From Chondromyces crocatus (GTDB taxonomy: Bacteria > Myxococcota_A > Polyangia > Polyangiales > Polyangiaceae): DNA of 64,000 nt. The notes beneath the pieces are model-generated. The model was not told the DNA's origin and ran no database searches. It saw nothing but the letters and a program-made list of their open reading frames with translations. The first letter of the stretch is position 1, and every line of letters begins with the position of its first letter. Made by a program: the position numbers and the translations under genes. The DNA lies in contig NZ_CP012159.1 in the NCBI RefSeq assembly GCF_001189295.1, positions 4,666,525-4,730,524 on the forward strand, read 5' to 3'. Below, piece after piece: positions 34,755-43,185 of the stretch.

Positions 34755-36402
34755 GGTGGGATCCCGTGGCCCTGTCGACGACGCGCACTCGACCTCGAAC
34801 GCCATGACGTCGATGCAAGCCGCCGCGTTCGCGTGGTTCTCGGCTCAGCCCCCATTGACGCCACCGAGTTCGGACGCCGACCCGAGCACCGCCGACCTGC
34901 ACACTCCGGTCCGATCCCGGAGAGTAGAGCCCCGCGCTCTGGACAGGGACAGCGGAGCGAAGTCGGCCAGCGGAAGCGAGTCCAAGCCAGCCCGAGGGAG
35001 CAGAGCCAAGGCAACCAGCAAGCGTGGCGCCAAGCCGGCCAGCGGGAGCGAAGCAGAAGCATCCGGCGGGAGCGATGCGAAGCCGAGCCGTGACGTCGAG
35101 GCTGAAGCCGTCAGCGTGGGCGAAGCCGTCAGCGTGGGCGAAGTGGAGGCCACCAGCGAGGCAGACGCCCCCAGCGCGGGCGAGGCGAGGGACACCAGCG
35201 ACGACGAGGCCGAAACCGCCAGCGCGGGCGAAGCGGCGCTGCCTGCCGGGAGCGAGGCGGAAGCTTCCAGCAGAAGCGAGGCGAGGCTGGTCGACGAGGA
35301 CGACGCCGAAGCCGTCAGCGTGGTGGAGGCAGCGTCTGACGCGAGCGAGGTGGATGCATCCAGCGGGAGCCAAGCGAGGTCGGTCCACGGAAACACACCC
35401 AGCGGGGACGAGGCCGAGGTCGCCCGCAGCAACGAACCGAGGCCGGCCAACGCGAGCGGAACGAAGCCAGCCAGTGGCGAGGATCCGCGTCCGCAGAAGG
35501 CGAGCCGCCGGGACCGAGGGGCCCGTTTTCGTGCCGCCGCGTGGACCCAGCTCCGCAACCGGGCCCAGCAGGCGAAGTCACCCCGGACGTCGTCGGTGTC
35601 GCCGGTCGTGCGCAAGCACCTCAAGGGGGTGCTGGAAGCGCTGATCTTTGCCGCGGAGAAACCGATGAGCGCGCGCGAGCTCGCACGTTCCGCGACCGCG
35701 GAGCTGCCGGTCATCCGGGAGGTCCTCGCGGAGCTGGTCGCGGAGTACGAAGGGCGCGGTTTCCGGCTGGATGAGGTGGCGGGAGGGTACGTGTTCCGGA
35801 CGAGCCCGGCGTTTTCGCCTTTCGTTCGGGAGGTGACGGAGCAAAAGCCGGTGCGCATGTCGCGAGCGCAGCTCGAGACCCTCGCCATCATCGCCTACCG
35901 GCAGCCCATCACCCGGCCCGAGGTCGACGAGGTCCGTGGGGTCGACTCGGGGGCCGCGCTGAAGTCCCTCCTCGAGCGCGACATCGTGCGCATCCTGGGC
36001 AAGAAGGACGAGCCCGGGCGCCCCATGATCTACGGGACGACGCCTCACTTCCTGGCGTTTTTCGGGCTCCGGGCGCTCAGTGACCTGCCGACCCTGCGCG
36101 AATTCACCGAGCTCAGCGATGACTCGCGTCGGGCGTACGAGCGTGAGCTGGGGGAGGAGCCTCCGGAGGGAACGGAGGTCATGGGAGACAGCTTCGCTGG
36201 CGCTGAAGGGGTCATGCAGCGCCATGTCTCCGCACCCGAAGGGCCGGACACGACGTCGTCCGGAGCCGGCGAGACCGAGGGAGAGGCTGCCGAGCCTGCT
36301 GACGTCAGCCATCCGGACGAGCTTCCGGACGAGGAGCCTCCGGACGAGGAGCCGTCCAGCGAGCGCTCGGAGGTCGGCGAAGTTCAGCTCGACGACGGGT
36401 GA
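34741..36402 (+). CDS. scpB: Segregation and condensation protein B with a long disordered head
   Basis: The ScpB core (about residues 285-475) is complete: VVRKHLKGVLEALIFAAEKPMS, RMSRAQLETLAIIAYRQPITRPEVDEVRGVD and GRPMIYGTTPHFLAFFGLRALSDLP. The first about 285 residues are a low-complexity Ser/Ala/Glu/Gly extension built from degenerate units such as AVSVGEA, ETASAGEA and DASSGSQA, and a Pro/Glu tail follows the core. Typical ScpB has about 200 residues, so this protein is over twice that length. The ATG at 34741 overlaps scpA by 14 bases; later starts inside the extension are possible. Confidence 0.93.
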   Translation: MSRAEVGSRGPVDDAHSTSNAMTSMQAAAFAWFSAQPPLTPPSSDADPSTADLHTPVRSRRVEPRALDRDSGAKSASGSESKPARGSRAKATSKRGAKPASGSEAEASGGSDAKPSRDVEAEAVSVGEAVSVGEVEATSEADAPSAGEARDTSDDEAETASAGEAALPAGSEAEASSRSEARLVDEDDAEAVSVVEAASDASEVDASSGSQARSVHGNTPSGDEAEVARSNEPRPANASGTKPASGEDPRPQKASRRDRGARFRAAAWTQLRNRAQQAKSPRTSSVSPVVRKHLKGVLEALIFAAEKPMSARELARSATAELPVIREVLAELVAEYEGRGFRLDEVAGGYVFRTSPAFSPFVREVTEQKPVRMSRAQLETLAIIAYRQPITRPEVDEVRGVDSGAALKSLLERDIVRILGKKDEPGRPMIYGTTPHFLAFFGLRALSDLPTLREFTELSDDSRRAYERELGEEPPEGTEVMGDSFAGAEGVMQRHVSAPEGPDTTSSGAGETEGEAAEPADVSHPDELPDEEPPDEEPSSERSEVGEVQLDDG

Positions 36403-36407
36403 TGTCG

Positions 36408-36437
36408 TCCAGCGTGGTCAGACCCCACCCCGCTGGA
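36408..36437. terminator. Hairpin between scpB and the convergent regulator gene
   Basis: TCCAGCG (36408-36414) pairs with CGCTGGA (36431-36437), with inner TGG/CCA pairing. The position six bases after the scpB stop and before the convergent gene ending at 36485 suggests a terminator, though no T-tract follows. Confidence 0.4.
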
Positions 36438-36484
36438 GCTTGGTCCGTCGAGGGCTCATGCCTCCGAGGACCCTGCGCCACGGG

Positions 36485-37153
36485 TCAGCGGGGGAACTCT
36501 CCGGAGGCGACGCTCCGAGGCGCCTCCTCCATGCCCCCCTGGACGCCGCTGTTCGTCTCCAGAGGAATCTGAAGGGTCCCGCCGGTCGGTGACCCGCTCG
36601 AGACCTGGGGTGTCGACTCCGGCGGCACGATGGCCGATTTCAAGGTCTGGAGATCCCCTTTGCCCACCTGCGTCACGAAGGGGGGCGCGTTCGCTGGCTC
36701 GTCGGCGAGCGCCATGAACAGACCCTGCGGACACGCGCGGTGGAGCGCCTCGAAGAGGGCCGAGAGCTCCACCTCCGGGGGCATTGAGCGGACATCGACG
36801 ACGAATGCGTCCGCCGGCTCGGCCCCTGCATAGATCAGCGCATCATAGGGGTGCGCTGCATGCCGGACGGGGACGCCATCGCCGAGCACCCGGCTCAGCT
36901 GTGTCATCATATCCTTGCTGCCGATGGCCATAACGAGTTTCGAGGTGGCCCGGGCGAGCTCGCGCGGCACGGAGTAGCCCCATGCTCGCAGGAACTCGGC
37001 GACGTCTGCCGCACGGAAACGCAGGTGCCGACCTGGCGTCCGGAAATGGGCGATCCGCCCACGATCGACCCAGTTATGAATGGTCTTCAGGTCGACCTCG
37101 CAAAGGGTTGCGAGGTCGGACGCAGTCAACAGCTTCTCACGAGAACCAGACAT
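36485..37153 (-). CDS. MerR/excisionase-type HTH protein with degenerate receiver
   Basis: The 222-residue protein begins with an HTH_17-type module (KLLTASDLATLCEVDLKTIHNWVDRGRIAHFRTPGRHLRFRAADVAEFLRA, residues about 7-58), which matches excisionase-style winged helices. Residues about 68-180 look like a response-regulator fold (LVMAIGSKDMMTQLSRVLG, DAFVVDVRSM, GLFMALADEP) but lack the N-terminal acidic pair and the conserved Lys; only an Asp in VVDV could be the phosphoacceptor. A pseudo-receiver regulator is the simplest reading. GGAG sits eight bases before the ATG. Confidence 0.75.
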   Translation of the reverse strand: MSGSREKLLTASDLATLCEVDLKTIHNWVDRGRIAHFRTPGRHLRFRAADVAEFLRAWGYSVPRELARATSKLVMAIGSKDMMTQLSRVLGDGVPVRHAAHPYDALIYAGAEPADAFVVDVRSMPPEVELSALFEALHRACPQGLFMALADEPANAPPFVTQVGKGDLQTLKSAIVPPESTPQVSSGSPTGGTLQIPLETNSGVQGGMEEAPRSVASGEFPR

Positions 37154-37372
37154 CGCTGTACTCCATGCGAAGGACCCGCATCACACCGTTCGCGAAAGAA
37201 CGCGATGGCGGCCACCCCTCAGGCGGCTTTCCCTAACCCCACCTGCGCCGGTTGCGAATTGAAATCTAGCTCTCAGAAGTGGAGCCGTCACCCGCTTTGC
37301 TTGATTTTCTCGGAGCTGAATCAGGTATGCCCCTGCTTCCCGCTACCGGACACGTCGGTCGTTTGGATTCGT
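37154..37372. other. AT-richer intergenic region
   Basis: These 219 bases lie between the stop of the lamin-tail lipoprotein gene and the start of the HTH regulator gene, both on the minus strand. The stretch 37255-37315 is notably AT-richer than its surroundings and is a plausible promoter region for the regulator; I did not identify a confident -35/-10 pair. Confidence 0.35.
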
Positions 37373-38935
37373 TCAGGGTATCGCTTTCTTCATTATGTGC
37401 CCTCGACCTGGTGAAGGCCAGTCCGTGGTGAACGAGTCGGCGAGGCCATCCGGTGCTCGCGCTGCAGTTCGCGCCAGACTCATGCCCGCTCGGGGGGGCG
37501 CGAGCGCTGGCGTTCGTGAGACCACGCGCCCGGATGCATTCGACAGCCGGAGCGGCTCTCCGCCATTGGACAGACCGTTTTTTCCAAGTTTGGGAACTCT
37601 CAGGAGAATCGTCCCAGGTGCGGGGGGTGGATCGAGGCCATCGTCCTCCTGAAAAGACGCATTCACCACCAAGGCAAACGTTCCTGGTGGAAGGGAGGCC
37701 TCTGGAAGCACCGTCCGACCGCCCACGTCTTCGAGAACATAACCACCCAGATCTGCAGCCACCAGCCCATCATTGTAGAGTTCGACCCACTCTTGAGAGG
37801 GCTCTGCTCCAATGGGGTTGGCGAGCACCTCCGTGATCACCACGTGGGCCATCGGCGCAAGCGTCGTGCCACGGAAGTGACTCCGCTCGGCGCGACCCGC
37901 AGTGTCGAGGACGACGATATCGAAGTGAATCGATGCGTCGGGCTGGAGTGGTGCGAGGATCAATGGTTCCCCCGGTCTTCTCGGTGCCACGAGATCGTGG
38001 CCTTCTCCCGCCACGGCCCAGAAGAGCGGCGCGTCGGGCGACTGGACGAGGACGCGATCATCCTCGACGAGTGCGCACCCGGGCCCGAAGGGGACCAGCT
38101 CGCCGTCGCACTCCGTGGCCGTGTACGGAGAGGGCGCGGTGTCCATGGTGAAAGGGCGAGGGGAGAGCGCGAGCTGGAGGCCCTCGTCGAGGAGGAGATC
38201 GGGAGGGCCGAGAAACGGTCCATCCCCTGCGTCTTCATGGCCAGCCGCGGGCTGAAAGCGCACACAGGACTCCCCGAGACCTGCTGCGGCCCCTCGCAGC
38301 AGGTTCCCGGGCGGCCCTTCTGGATCGAGGTGGACTGCGACCTCCAGCTCGGGGAGAGGCGACAGGCCGCACCAGACGCCGAAGCTGGCCGTGGAGGCCT
38401 GGCCCGCTGGAGGCCAGAGGCGGCTCAGCGTGGGCATCGTCGTCGGTGTGACGTGGATGACTTGGACGGCCTCCGGGAGCGCGCTCGCGAACGTGTACGT
38501 TCCCCCCGGCTGAAGCTCGACCGTGGGGGCGAGGACCAGGAGGCGCCCCTCTGAGACTGGTTCGTCCGTGGTCGGCTCTTCCATCCAGACGAGCGCAGGG
38601 ACGATCCGCTTCGAGAGGGCCTTCGAGAGCTGACCACGGGTGATCTGTCGGAGGTGGGCCGGGCCGAGTTCCCCTTCGAACAGCAGGGCGCGTTCGACGT
38701 CGACCTCTGCCCTGGAGGGAACCTGCAGATGCACGCGGAGGACTGGCGGCGCGGCCTGCGTGGAGGCCTCGGGGTGTAGCGTCACGCCAGGGCCCGGTTC
38801 GGGCGCGGTGTCCCCGGGGCCGGCTCCTGCGGAATGGCCCGGCAGCTCGGGCAGGCACCCGAGCCCGATGACGCCGCCCAATGCCACCAGCAGGCTCGTC
38901 GCACAGCGGCGCGCCAGTTCGTGTAGAGAAAACAT
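37373..38935 (-). CDS. Lipoprotein with C-terminal lamin-tail domain
   Basis: The 520-residue precursor has a signal ending ALGGVIGLGC (lipidated Cys27). A large beta-rich middle region contains two Cys residues and a repeated style resembling fibronectin-like or Ig-like domains. Residues about 375-500 read MAHVVITEVLANPIGAEPSQEWVELYNDGLVAADLGGYVLEDVGG, the lamin-tail (LTD) domain of surface-exposed bacterial proteins, thought to help surface or DNA binding. Function otherwise unknown. It stands alone on the minus strand, next to a divergent HTH gene. Confidence 0.8.
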   Translation of the reverse strand: MFSLHELARRCATSLLVALGGVIGLGCLPELPGHSAGAGPGDTAPEPGPGVTLHPEASTQAAPPVLRVHLQVPSRAEVDVERALLFEGELGPAHLRQITRGQLSKALSKRIVPALVWMEEPTTDEPVSEGRLLVLAPTVELQPGGTYTFASALPEAVQVIHVTPTTMPTLSRLWPPAGQASTASFGVWCGLSPLPELEVAVHLDPEGPPGNLLRGAAAGLGESCVRFQPAAGHEDAGDGPFLGPPDLLLDEGLQLALSPRPFTMDTAPSPYTATECDGELVPFGPGCALVEDDRVLVQSPDAPLFWAVAGEGHDLVAPRRPGEPLILAPLQPDASIHFDIVVLDTAGRAERSHFRGTTLAPMAHVVITEVLANPIGAEPSQEWVELYNDGLVAADLGGYVLEDVGGRTVLPEASLPPGTFALVVNASFQEDDGLDPPPAPGTILLRVPKLGKNGLSNGGEPLRLSNASGRVVSRTPALAPPRAGMSLARTAARAPDGLADSFTTDWPSPGRGHIMKKAIP

Positions 38936-38976
38936 ACCCGTCCATCGGCACGCCGAGCGGTGCAGTTGACGCCGGG

Positions 38977-39369
38977 ATGCATTTCATTCGAAAAACGGAC
39001 CATAGAAACGTGGACGCGAGTGACATCAAGGCATTGCGACAAGAACTCGCCTGTACTGCCCGGGAGCTGGCTGCTGCGCTCGACATCGAGCAAGACGTGG
39101 TGCTCTCCTGGGAGCGTGGGGAGCTATTTCCCACCAAGCGCCATGTCACTCAGATGGAGGCGCTGCGCAGCCAGGGCCCCTCCGCCATTCCCCGACGTCC
39201 GAAGGGGCGCCGGAGCCCGCAGCAGCCACCCCTGCACTTGCTCGCCGAACCCGAGCTGTGGCGGCTGGTGCGAAAGCTCCTGGCGCACGCCGAGCTGCGC
39301 GCGGAAGCCATGAAGCTGGCGGAGCAGTATCCGGACCCTGCGGAAGACCTCCCCGAGAAAGGTCGCTGA
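38977..39369 (+). CDS. Small HTH (XRE-like) DNA-binding protein
   Basis: The 130-residue protein contains an HTH module (DIKALRQELACTARELAAALDIEQDVVLSWERGELFPTKRHVTQMEAL, about residues 15-62) like the lambda-repressor/XRE fold, with W-E-R-G-E in the recognition-helix region. The C-terminal half has a basic linker and two helices (LLAEPELWRLVRKLLAHAELRAEAMKLAEQYPDP). A GTG at 39010 could be the true start. It is divergent from the lamin-tail lipoprotein gene. Confidence 0.75.
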   Translation: MHFIRKTDHRNVDASDIKALRQELACTARELAAALDIEQDVVLSWERGELFPTKRHVTQMEALRSQGPSAIPRRPKGRRSPQQPPLHLLAEPELWRLVRKLLAHAELRAEAMKLAEQYPDPAEDLPEKGR

Positions 39370-39672
39370 GTCGGCCGTCTGGCTGCCGAGTGTCCACGCC
39401 TCGGATGGTGCTGGAGGAGCGTCGGACGGGTGAAGTGCGATGGTCGGACGCCGACGCACCCAGTTCACGGTGAAATCCAGGCGTTGCGGCGCTGACGTGC
39501 CCAGTTCAGCCACCCGCGTGCAGATCACGCGTCTGCCGGTCAGCAGGACGAAGAGGCCACCCGAGGTCGCCACGAGGTGAAGGGGTGAGGGAGAACGGCG
39601 CCTCGGCCAGGTCGAGCCATCGAGGGGTCCAGGCCTGCTTCCCGCTGACGAGACGTGATGGAGGCTCGCTCC
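39370..39672. other. Intergenic stretch between convergent genes
   Basis: About 300 bases separate the stops of the HTH gene and the Cys-rich lipoprotein. A minus-strand open frame covers part of it, but it continues antisense through the HTH gene and has no recognisable domain. No strong hairpin terminator was seen. Confidence 0.4.
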
Positions 39673-40044
39673 TCATTCGGTGAGGGATCGCGATCGGCAG
39701 GTGGTGAGCTTCTGGGCTTCCTCGCTGCAATCGATCCCGTCCAGGAAAAACCGATTGTCGCGGCAGCGGGCCTTCGTCAGCTCGCAGCTCGTGTAGCGCT
39801 CGTAGGTTTCGCTGCAGCCGTAGGCCGCCGCGGTGTCCTCTTCAGCTGCGAGGTTGACCCGACAAGCGCTGTGGTCCGTCTCCGTGCATTCGGTGCATGC
39901 GCACATCGCCTCGCACCGCTCGTCGGCGATGGAGGAGCAAGCTGGCGCCACACCGACGAGGCAGAGCAGCAGCGTGATGGAGGTCAGGCGGTTTCGTGGT
40001 CCCAGCGCGTCACGTGATGGCTGCCGTCGCGGAGGGCGGGTCAT
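39673..40044 (-). CDS. Cys-rich small lipoprotein
   Basis: The 123-residue precursor has a signal ending CLVGVAPAC (lipobox, Cys36) and a mature part with nine further cysteines in pairs (CEAMCACTECTETDHSAC, YGCSETYERYTSCELTKARC). Disulfide-bonded surface proteins of this kind are common in myxobacteria and mostly uncharacterised. The start lies 14 bases after the stop of the TldE/PmbA gene on the same strand, suggesting co-transcription. Confidence 0.7.
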   Translation of the reverse strand: MTRPPRRQPSRDALGPRNRLTSITLLLCLVGVAPACSSIADERCEAMCACTECTETDHSACRVNLAAEEDTAAAYGCSETYERYTSCELTKARCRDNRFFLDGIDCSEEAQKLTTCRSRSLTE

Positions 40045-40058
40045 GGGACGCGCAGCGG

Positions 40059-41441
40059 TCAGCTCCCGGCGATCGTCATCGAGGCGACGCGCAGCGTGGG
40101 CGCGGCGGTGGAGGTGCGGAGATCGAGGTCGCTGCCGACCGCGTCGATGCGCTGGAGGAGCTGGTCCAGGTTGAGCGAGATGGTGACCTCGTTGACGGGG
40201 AAGGCCAGCTCGCCATCCTCGATCCAGAACCCGGAGGCGCCCCGGGAGAAGTCGCCGGTGACGGCGTTGAACCCGAAGCCCATCATCTCGGTGACGTACA
40301 GGCCCCGCTTGGTGGAGCGCAGGATCTCTTCCGGCGGGGTCTTCGACGGCTGAAGCAGCAGGTTCGAGGTCGAGGGGCCCACGCCTCCTCCGCCGCCTCG
40401 CGACGCATTGCCGGTGGGCTGACGGCTCAGCTTCCGGGCGCTGTAGCTGTCGCAGAGGATCATCTGGAGTACGCCATCCTGGACGACGACGTTGCGGCGC
40501 GCGGCGAGTCCTTCGCCATCGAAGGGCCTGGAGCCGGGTGCGCGCGGGATCAGCGGGTCGTCCACCACGCTGACGAGTTCGCTGGCGACACGAGTCCCCT
40601 CTCGACCCACGAGGTAGCTCGACTTCCGCCAGATGGAGCTGCCCATCATGCAGCCAGCGAAGAGGCCGAGGATGGAGCGGGCGACGTCGGGATCGAAGAT
40701 GACGGGGGCCTCGCAGGTGGGGACTTTCCGGGCCCCCAGCTTGCGGAGGGTGCGCCGCGCGGCTTCACGTCCCACGGCCTCGGGGGAATCGAGCTCGGCG
40801 AGGTGGCGCTTGGCGCTGTAGTGGTAGCCTCGGCGCTTCTTGCCGCCTTCGTCGTCGGCGACCGGCGACACGACGAGTGAGGCGTAGGAGCCGGCATAGC
40901 CGCCCCGAAACCCACCCGACAGGACCAGGCCGAAGGCGCCTGCGGTGCGTGAGAAGGTGGCGCCGTCGCTGTTCGTGATGCGGGGATCGGCGTCGCGGGC
41001 CGCTTGCTCGCCGCGGCGGGCGAGGGCGATGGCTTGCTCTGCGGTGACCTGTCCGCCGGCGGGATCGTAGAGGTCGAGATCGGGGAACGGCCCCGGGGCG
41101 ATGAGGTCGGGGCTGGCGGGGCCGGCGAAGGTGTCTTCCTGGGAGATCTCGGCCAGCTCCAGGGCATCCTTCACGAACCGATCGAGGCCCCTCGGCGTGA
41201 GATCGGAGGTCGACGTGAGGGCGACGCGACCCGCCTTGATCACGCGCATCCCGATGCTCCGGTGGGCGGCTTCCTCGACGAGTTCGGGCTCTCCGAGGCG
41301 CACCTTGGTGGACAGCTCGGAGCCCGAGCGGGCGATCGCCTCGGCCACGTCGGCGCCGCCCTGTCGCGCCCGCTCCACGACCTCACTGGCCAGCTGCATC
41401 AGGTCCTGGATCTGCTGATCGACGTTGGGGTAGGCGGACAT
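40059..41441 (-). CDS. pmbA: TldE/PmbA-family metallopeptidase-like protein
   Basis: The 460-residue protein shows TldD/PmbA features: GADVAEAIARSGSELSTKVR in the first strand, ADPRITNSDGATFSRTAGAFGLVLSGGFRGGYAGSY, EAPVIFDPDVARSILGLFAGCMMGSSIWRKSSYL, and the C-terminal GLYVTEMMGFGFNAVTGDFSRGASGFWIEDGELAFPVNEVTI. TldE lacks the zinc ligands and pairs with TldD (HExxxH) to form a protease that matures some RiPPs and degrades unfolded peptides. A tldD partner is not in the window. Confidence 0.92.
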   Translation of the reverse strand: MSAYPNVDQQIQDLMQLASEVVERARQGGADVAEAIARSGSELSTKVRLGEPELVEEAAHRSIGMRVIKAGRVALTSTSDLTPRGLDRFVKDALELAEISQEDTFAGPASPDLIAPGPFPDLDLYDPAGGQVTAEQAIALARRGEQAARDADPRITNSDGATFSRTAGAFGLVLSGGFRGGYAGSYASLVVSPVADDEGGKKRRGYHYSAKRHLAELDSPEAVGREAARRTLRKLGARKVPTCEAPVIFDPDVARSILGLFAGCMMGSSIWRKSSYLVGREGTRVASELVSVVDDPLIPRAPGSRPFDGEGLAARRNVVVQDGVLQMILCDSYSARKLSRQPTGNASRGGGGGVGPSTSNLLLQPSKTPPEEILRSTKRGLYVTEMMGFGFNAVTGDFSRGASGFWIEDGELAFPVNEVTISLNLDQLLQRIDAVGSDLDLRTSTAAPTLRVASMTIAGS

Positions 41442-41525
41442 GGGGGCTCAGGGTGGTGGACGGGCGCAGGTTCGTCAATCGGTCGGTCACCTCAATCCCC
41501 GAGGCGCGACCCGACGCTTGTGCCT

Positions 41526-42341
41526 TCAGTGGTCTCGGCCTTGACGAGGTCTTCGTGCAGGCGGGTTTCCGAGGAGGCGCCCGGACCCCGAGGAGGTCGC
41601 CCTCCCACCTGCATGGCCACTCATCATCGGCCTCCCGCTGCGCGTGGGGTCGGCGTTCCGTGGCGCGCTGGCGGCGGGACCTGCTGGTCGTCGTGGCGCG
41701 TCACCTTCTCGGGGTGGACGCTTCGCCGAACGCCTTCCGTTCAGGAGCGCTTGCGCGGTGAGCACGAGGCCCGCAATGAGCAGGCCGTGCATCCACAGGA
41801 GAGCATAGCCGAGGGGACCGCCCGCCACGGCCCCCACGCCGAAGTCTCCCTGGATCTGGCGGTACGTGCCCTCGACGGTCAAGCGCTTGCCCAGGAGCAG
41901 GACGAGGAGGGCGGCGAGGGCCAGGGGCGCGCCGACGAGGCTCCCGGTCGCGCGGAACGAGCGGTGTTCTCCCGCGCGTTCCATGGCGAGGAAGCCAGCG
42001 GGGACGGCGGCGGCGTCCGCGATGAGGAGCAGCAGCTCGAGCGCCGAGGGGACGCGGCGGCTGTCGATCAGGTAGGCGAAGCTCCAGTCGGGCGCGAAGG
42101 TCAAGAAGTAGGCGCAGATCGGGGTGAAGACGAGGAGCCCGAACAAGGTCGCCAGGGCGAGCGAGCGAGCCTCGGCGGTGCGGGCTGTCCCCATCCCTGA
42201 CACGCCGTGATCGCGGAGCGCTTGCCAGGCCGTGCCACCTGGCTGGGAGCGAGCGAACGGCTGCAAGGGCGCGGCGCCACGTATCCAGGCGAGCAATGCA
42301 CCCAGGGCGAAGCCGATGAGTGGAGCGACGAACGCGGGCAC
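41526..42341 (-). CDS. Membrane protein of unknown function
   Basis: The 271-residue product from a GTG has about five hydrophobic helices (AFVAPLIGFALGALLAWI, ATLFGLLVFTPICAYFLTFAP, SALELLLLIADAAAVPAGFLAM, LALAALLVLLLG, LGYALLWMHGLLIAGLVLTAQAL) and a long basic, Pro/Gly-rich cytoplasmic tail after about residue 208. It resembles proteins annotated as hypothetical membrane proteins in myxobacteria. It is divergent from larB (83-base gap). Confidence 0.7.
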   Translation of the reverse strand: MPAFVAPLIGFALGALLAWIRGAAPLQPFARSQPGGTAWQALRDHGVSGMGTARTAEARSLALATLFGLLVFTPICAYFLTFAPDWSFAYLIDSRRVPSALELLLLIADAAAVPAGFLAMERAGEHRSFRATGSLVGAPLALAALLVLLLGKRLTVEGTYRQIQGDFGVGAVAGGPLGYALLWMHGLLIAGLVLTAQALLNGRRSAKRPPREGDAPRRPAGPAASAPRNADPTRSGRPMMSGHAGGRATSSGSGRLLGNPPARRPRQGRDH

Positions 42342-42424
42342 GGGTGGAACCTAGCGCCACCGGCGGCCATCGCCAAAGTTTGCCGTTTGATCTGAGCGCT
42401 GCGTCGCGGTAAGCGCCTTGCCCG

Positions 42425-43183
42425 ATGGATCCTCGCGACGTCCGTGAGCTTCTGGAGCGGGTTCGTAGTGGTGATGTGACCGTCGAGAGCGCTCTCGAGG
42501 GGCTACAGGAGCTCCCGTTCCGGGACATCGGCGTCGCCGCCGTGGATCATCACCGGGCGCTCCGGCAGGGAGTTCCGGAGATAATTTTCGGCCAGGGCAA
42601 GACGCCGGAGCAGATCATCCGCATCGCGGAAGAGATCCTGCGTACCGGGCAAAACGTGCTGGTGACGCGGATCGAGCCGGAAAAGGCAGAGCGCATCACC
42701 GCTGGCCTGCCCGGCTTCAGCTACTCGTCTCTGGCGCGGACGGGGAAGGTTGCGCATCGCCCCGCTCCCGAGCGCCTGGCTGGGCCCGTCGCGGTGATCA
42801 CGGCGGGGACCAGCGACATCCCCATCGCCGAAGAGGCGGTGGAGACCTTGCTGGCCGTGGGGCTTCAGCCCGATCGTGTCTACGACGTGGGCGTTGCCGG
42901 GTTGCACCGTCTGCTGTCGCGCTCCGAACAGCTTCGTCGCGCTGCGGTGGTGATCGTGATCGCCGGCATGGAGGGGGCGTTGCCGAGCGTCGTCGGCGGC
43001 CTGGTCGCCGCGCCGGTCATCGCCGTGCCCACGTCGGTCGGGTACGGGGCGGCGCTTGGAGGGTTCACCGCGTTGTTCTCGATGCTGACGTCCTGCGCCT
43101 CGGGCGTGGTCGTGGTCAACATCGACAGTGGTTTTGGCGCAGCGATGGCGGCTCACCGCATGCTGCTCGACCGAGGGCAGTAG
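42425..43183 (+). CDS. larB: Nickel-pincer cofactor biosynthesis protein LarB
   Basis: The 252-residue protein has the LarB pattern: N-terminal DVRELLERVRSGDVTVESAL, and a PurE-like C-terminal region (PVAVITAGTSDIPIAEEAVETLL, VYDVGVAGLHRLLSR, VIVIAGMEGALPSVVGGLVAAPVIAVPTSVGYG, MLTSCASGVVVVNIDSGFGAA). LarB carboxylates and hydrolyses nicotinic acid adenine dinucleotide, the first step of the nickel-pincer nucleotide used by lactate racemase and related enzymes. The stop is two bases before the larC start, so the pair is an operon. Confidence 0.96.
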   Translation: MDPRDVRELLERVRSGDVTVESALEGLQELPFRDIGVAAVDHHRALRQGVPEIIFGQGKTPEQIIRIAEEILRTGQNVLVTRIEPEKAERITAGLPGFSYSSLARTGKVAHRPAPERLAGPVAVITAGTSDIPIAEEAVETLLAVGLQPDRVYDVGVAGLHRLLSRSEQLRRAAVVIVIAGMEGALPSVVGGLVAAPVIAVPTSVGYGAALGGFTALFSMLTSCASGVVVVNIDSGFGAAMAAHRMLLDRGQ

Positions 43184-43185
43184 CG

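Noticed and set aside
39124-39573. Minus-strand 149-codon open frame near the small HTH gene
   Set aside because: Its first residues look fairly protein-like, but it runs antisense through the HTH coding sequence and has no recognisable family; left as unsupported.
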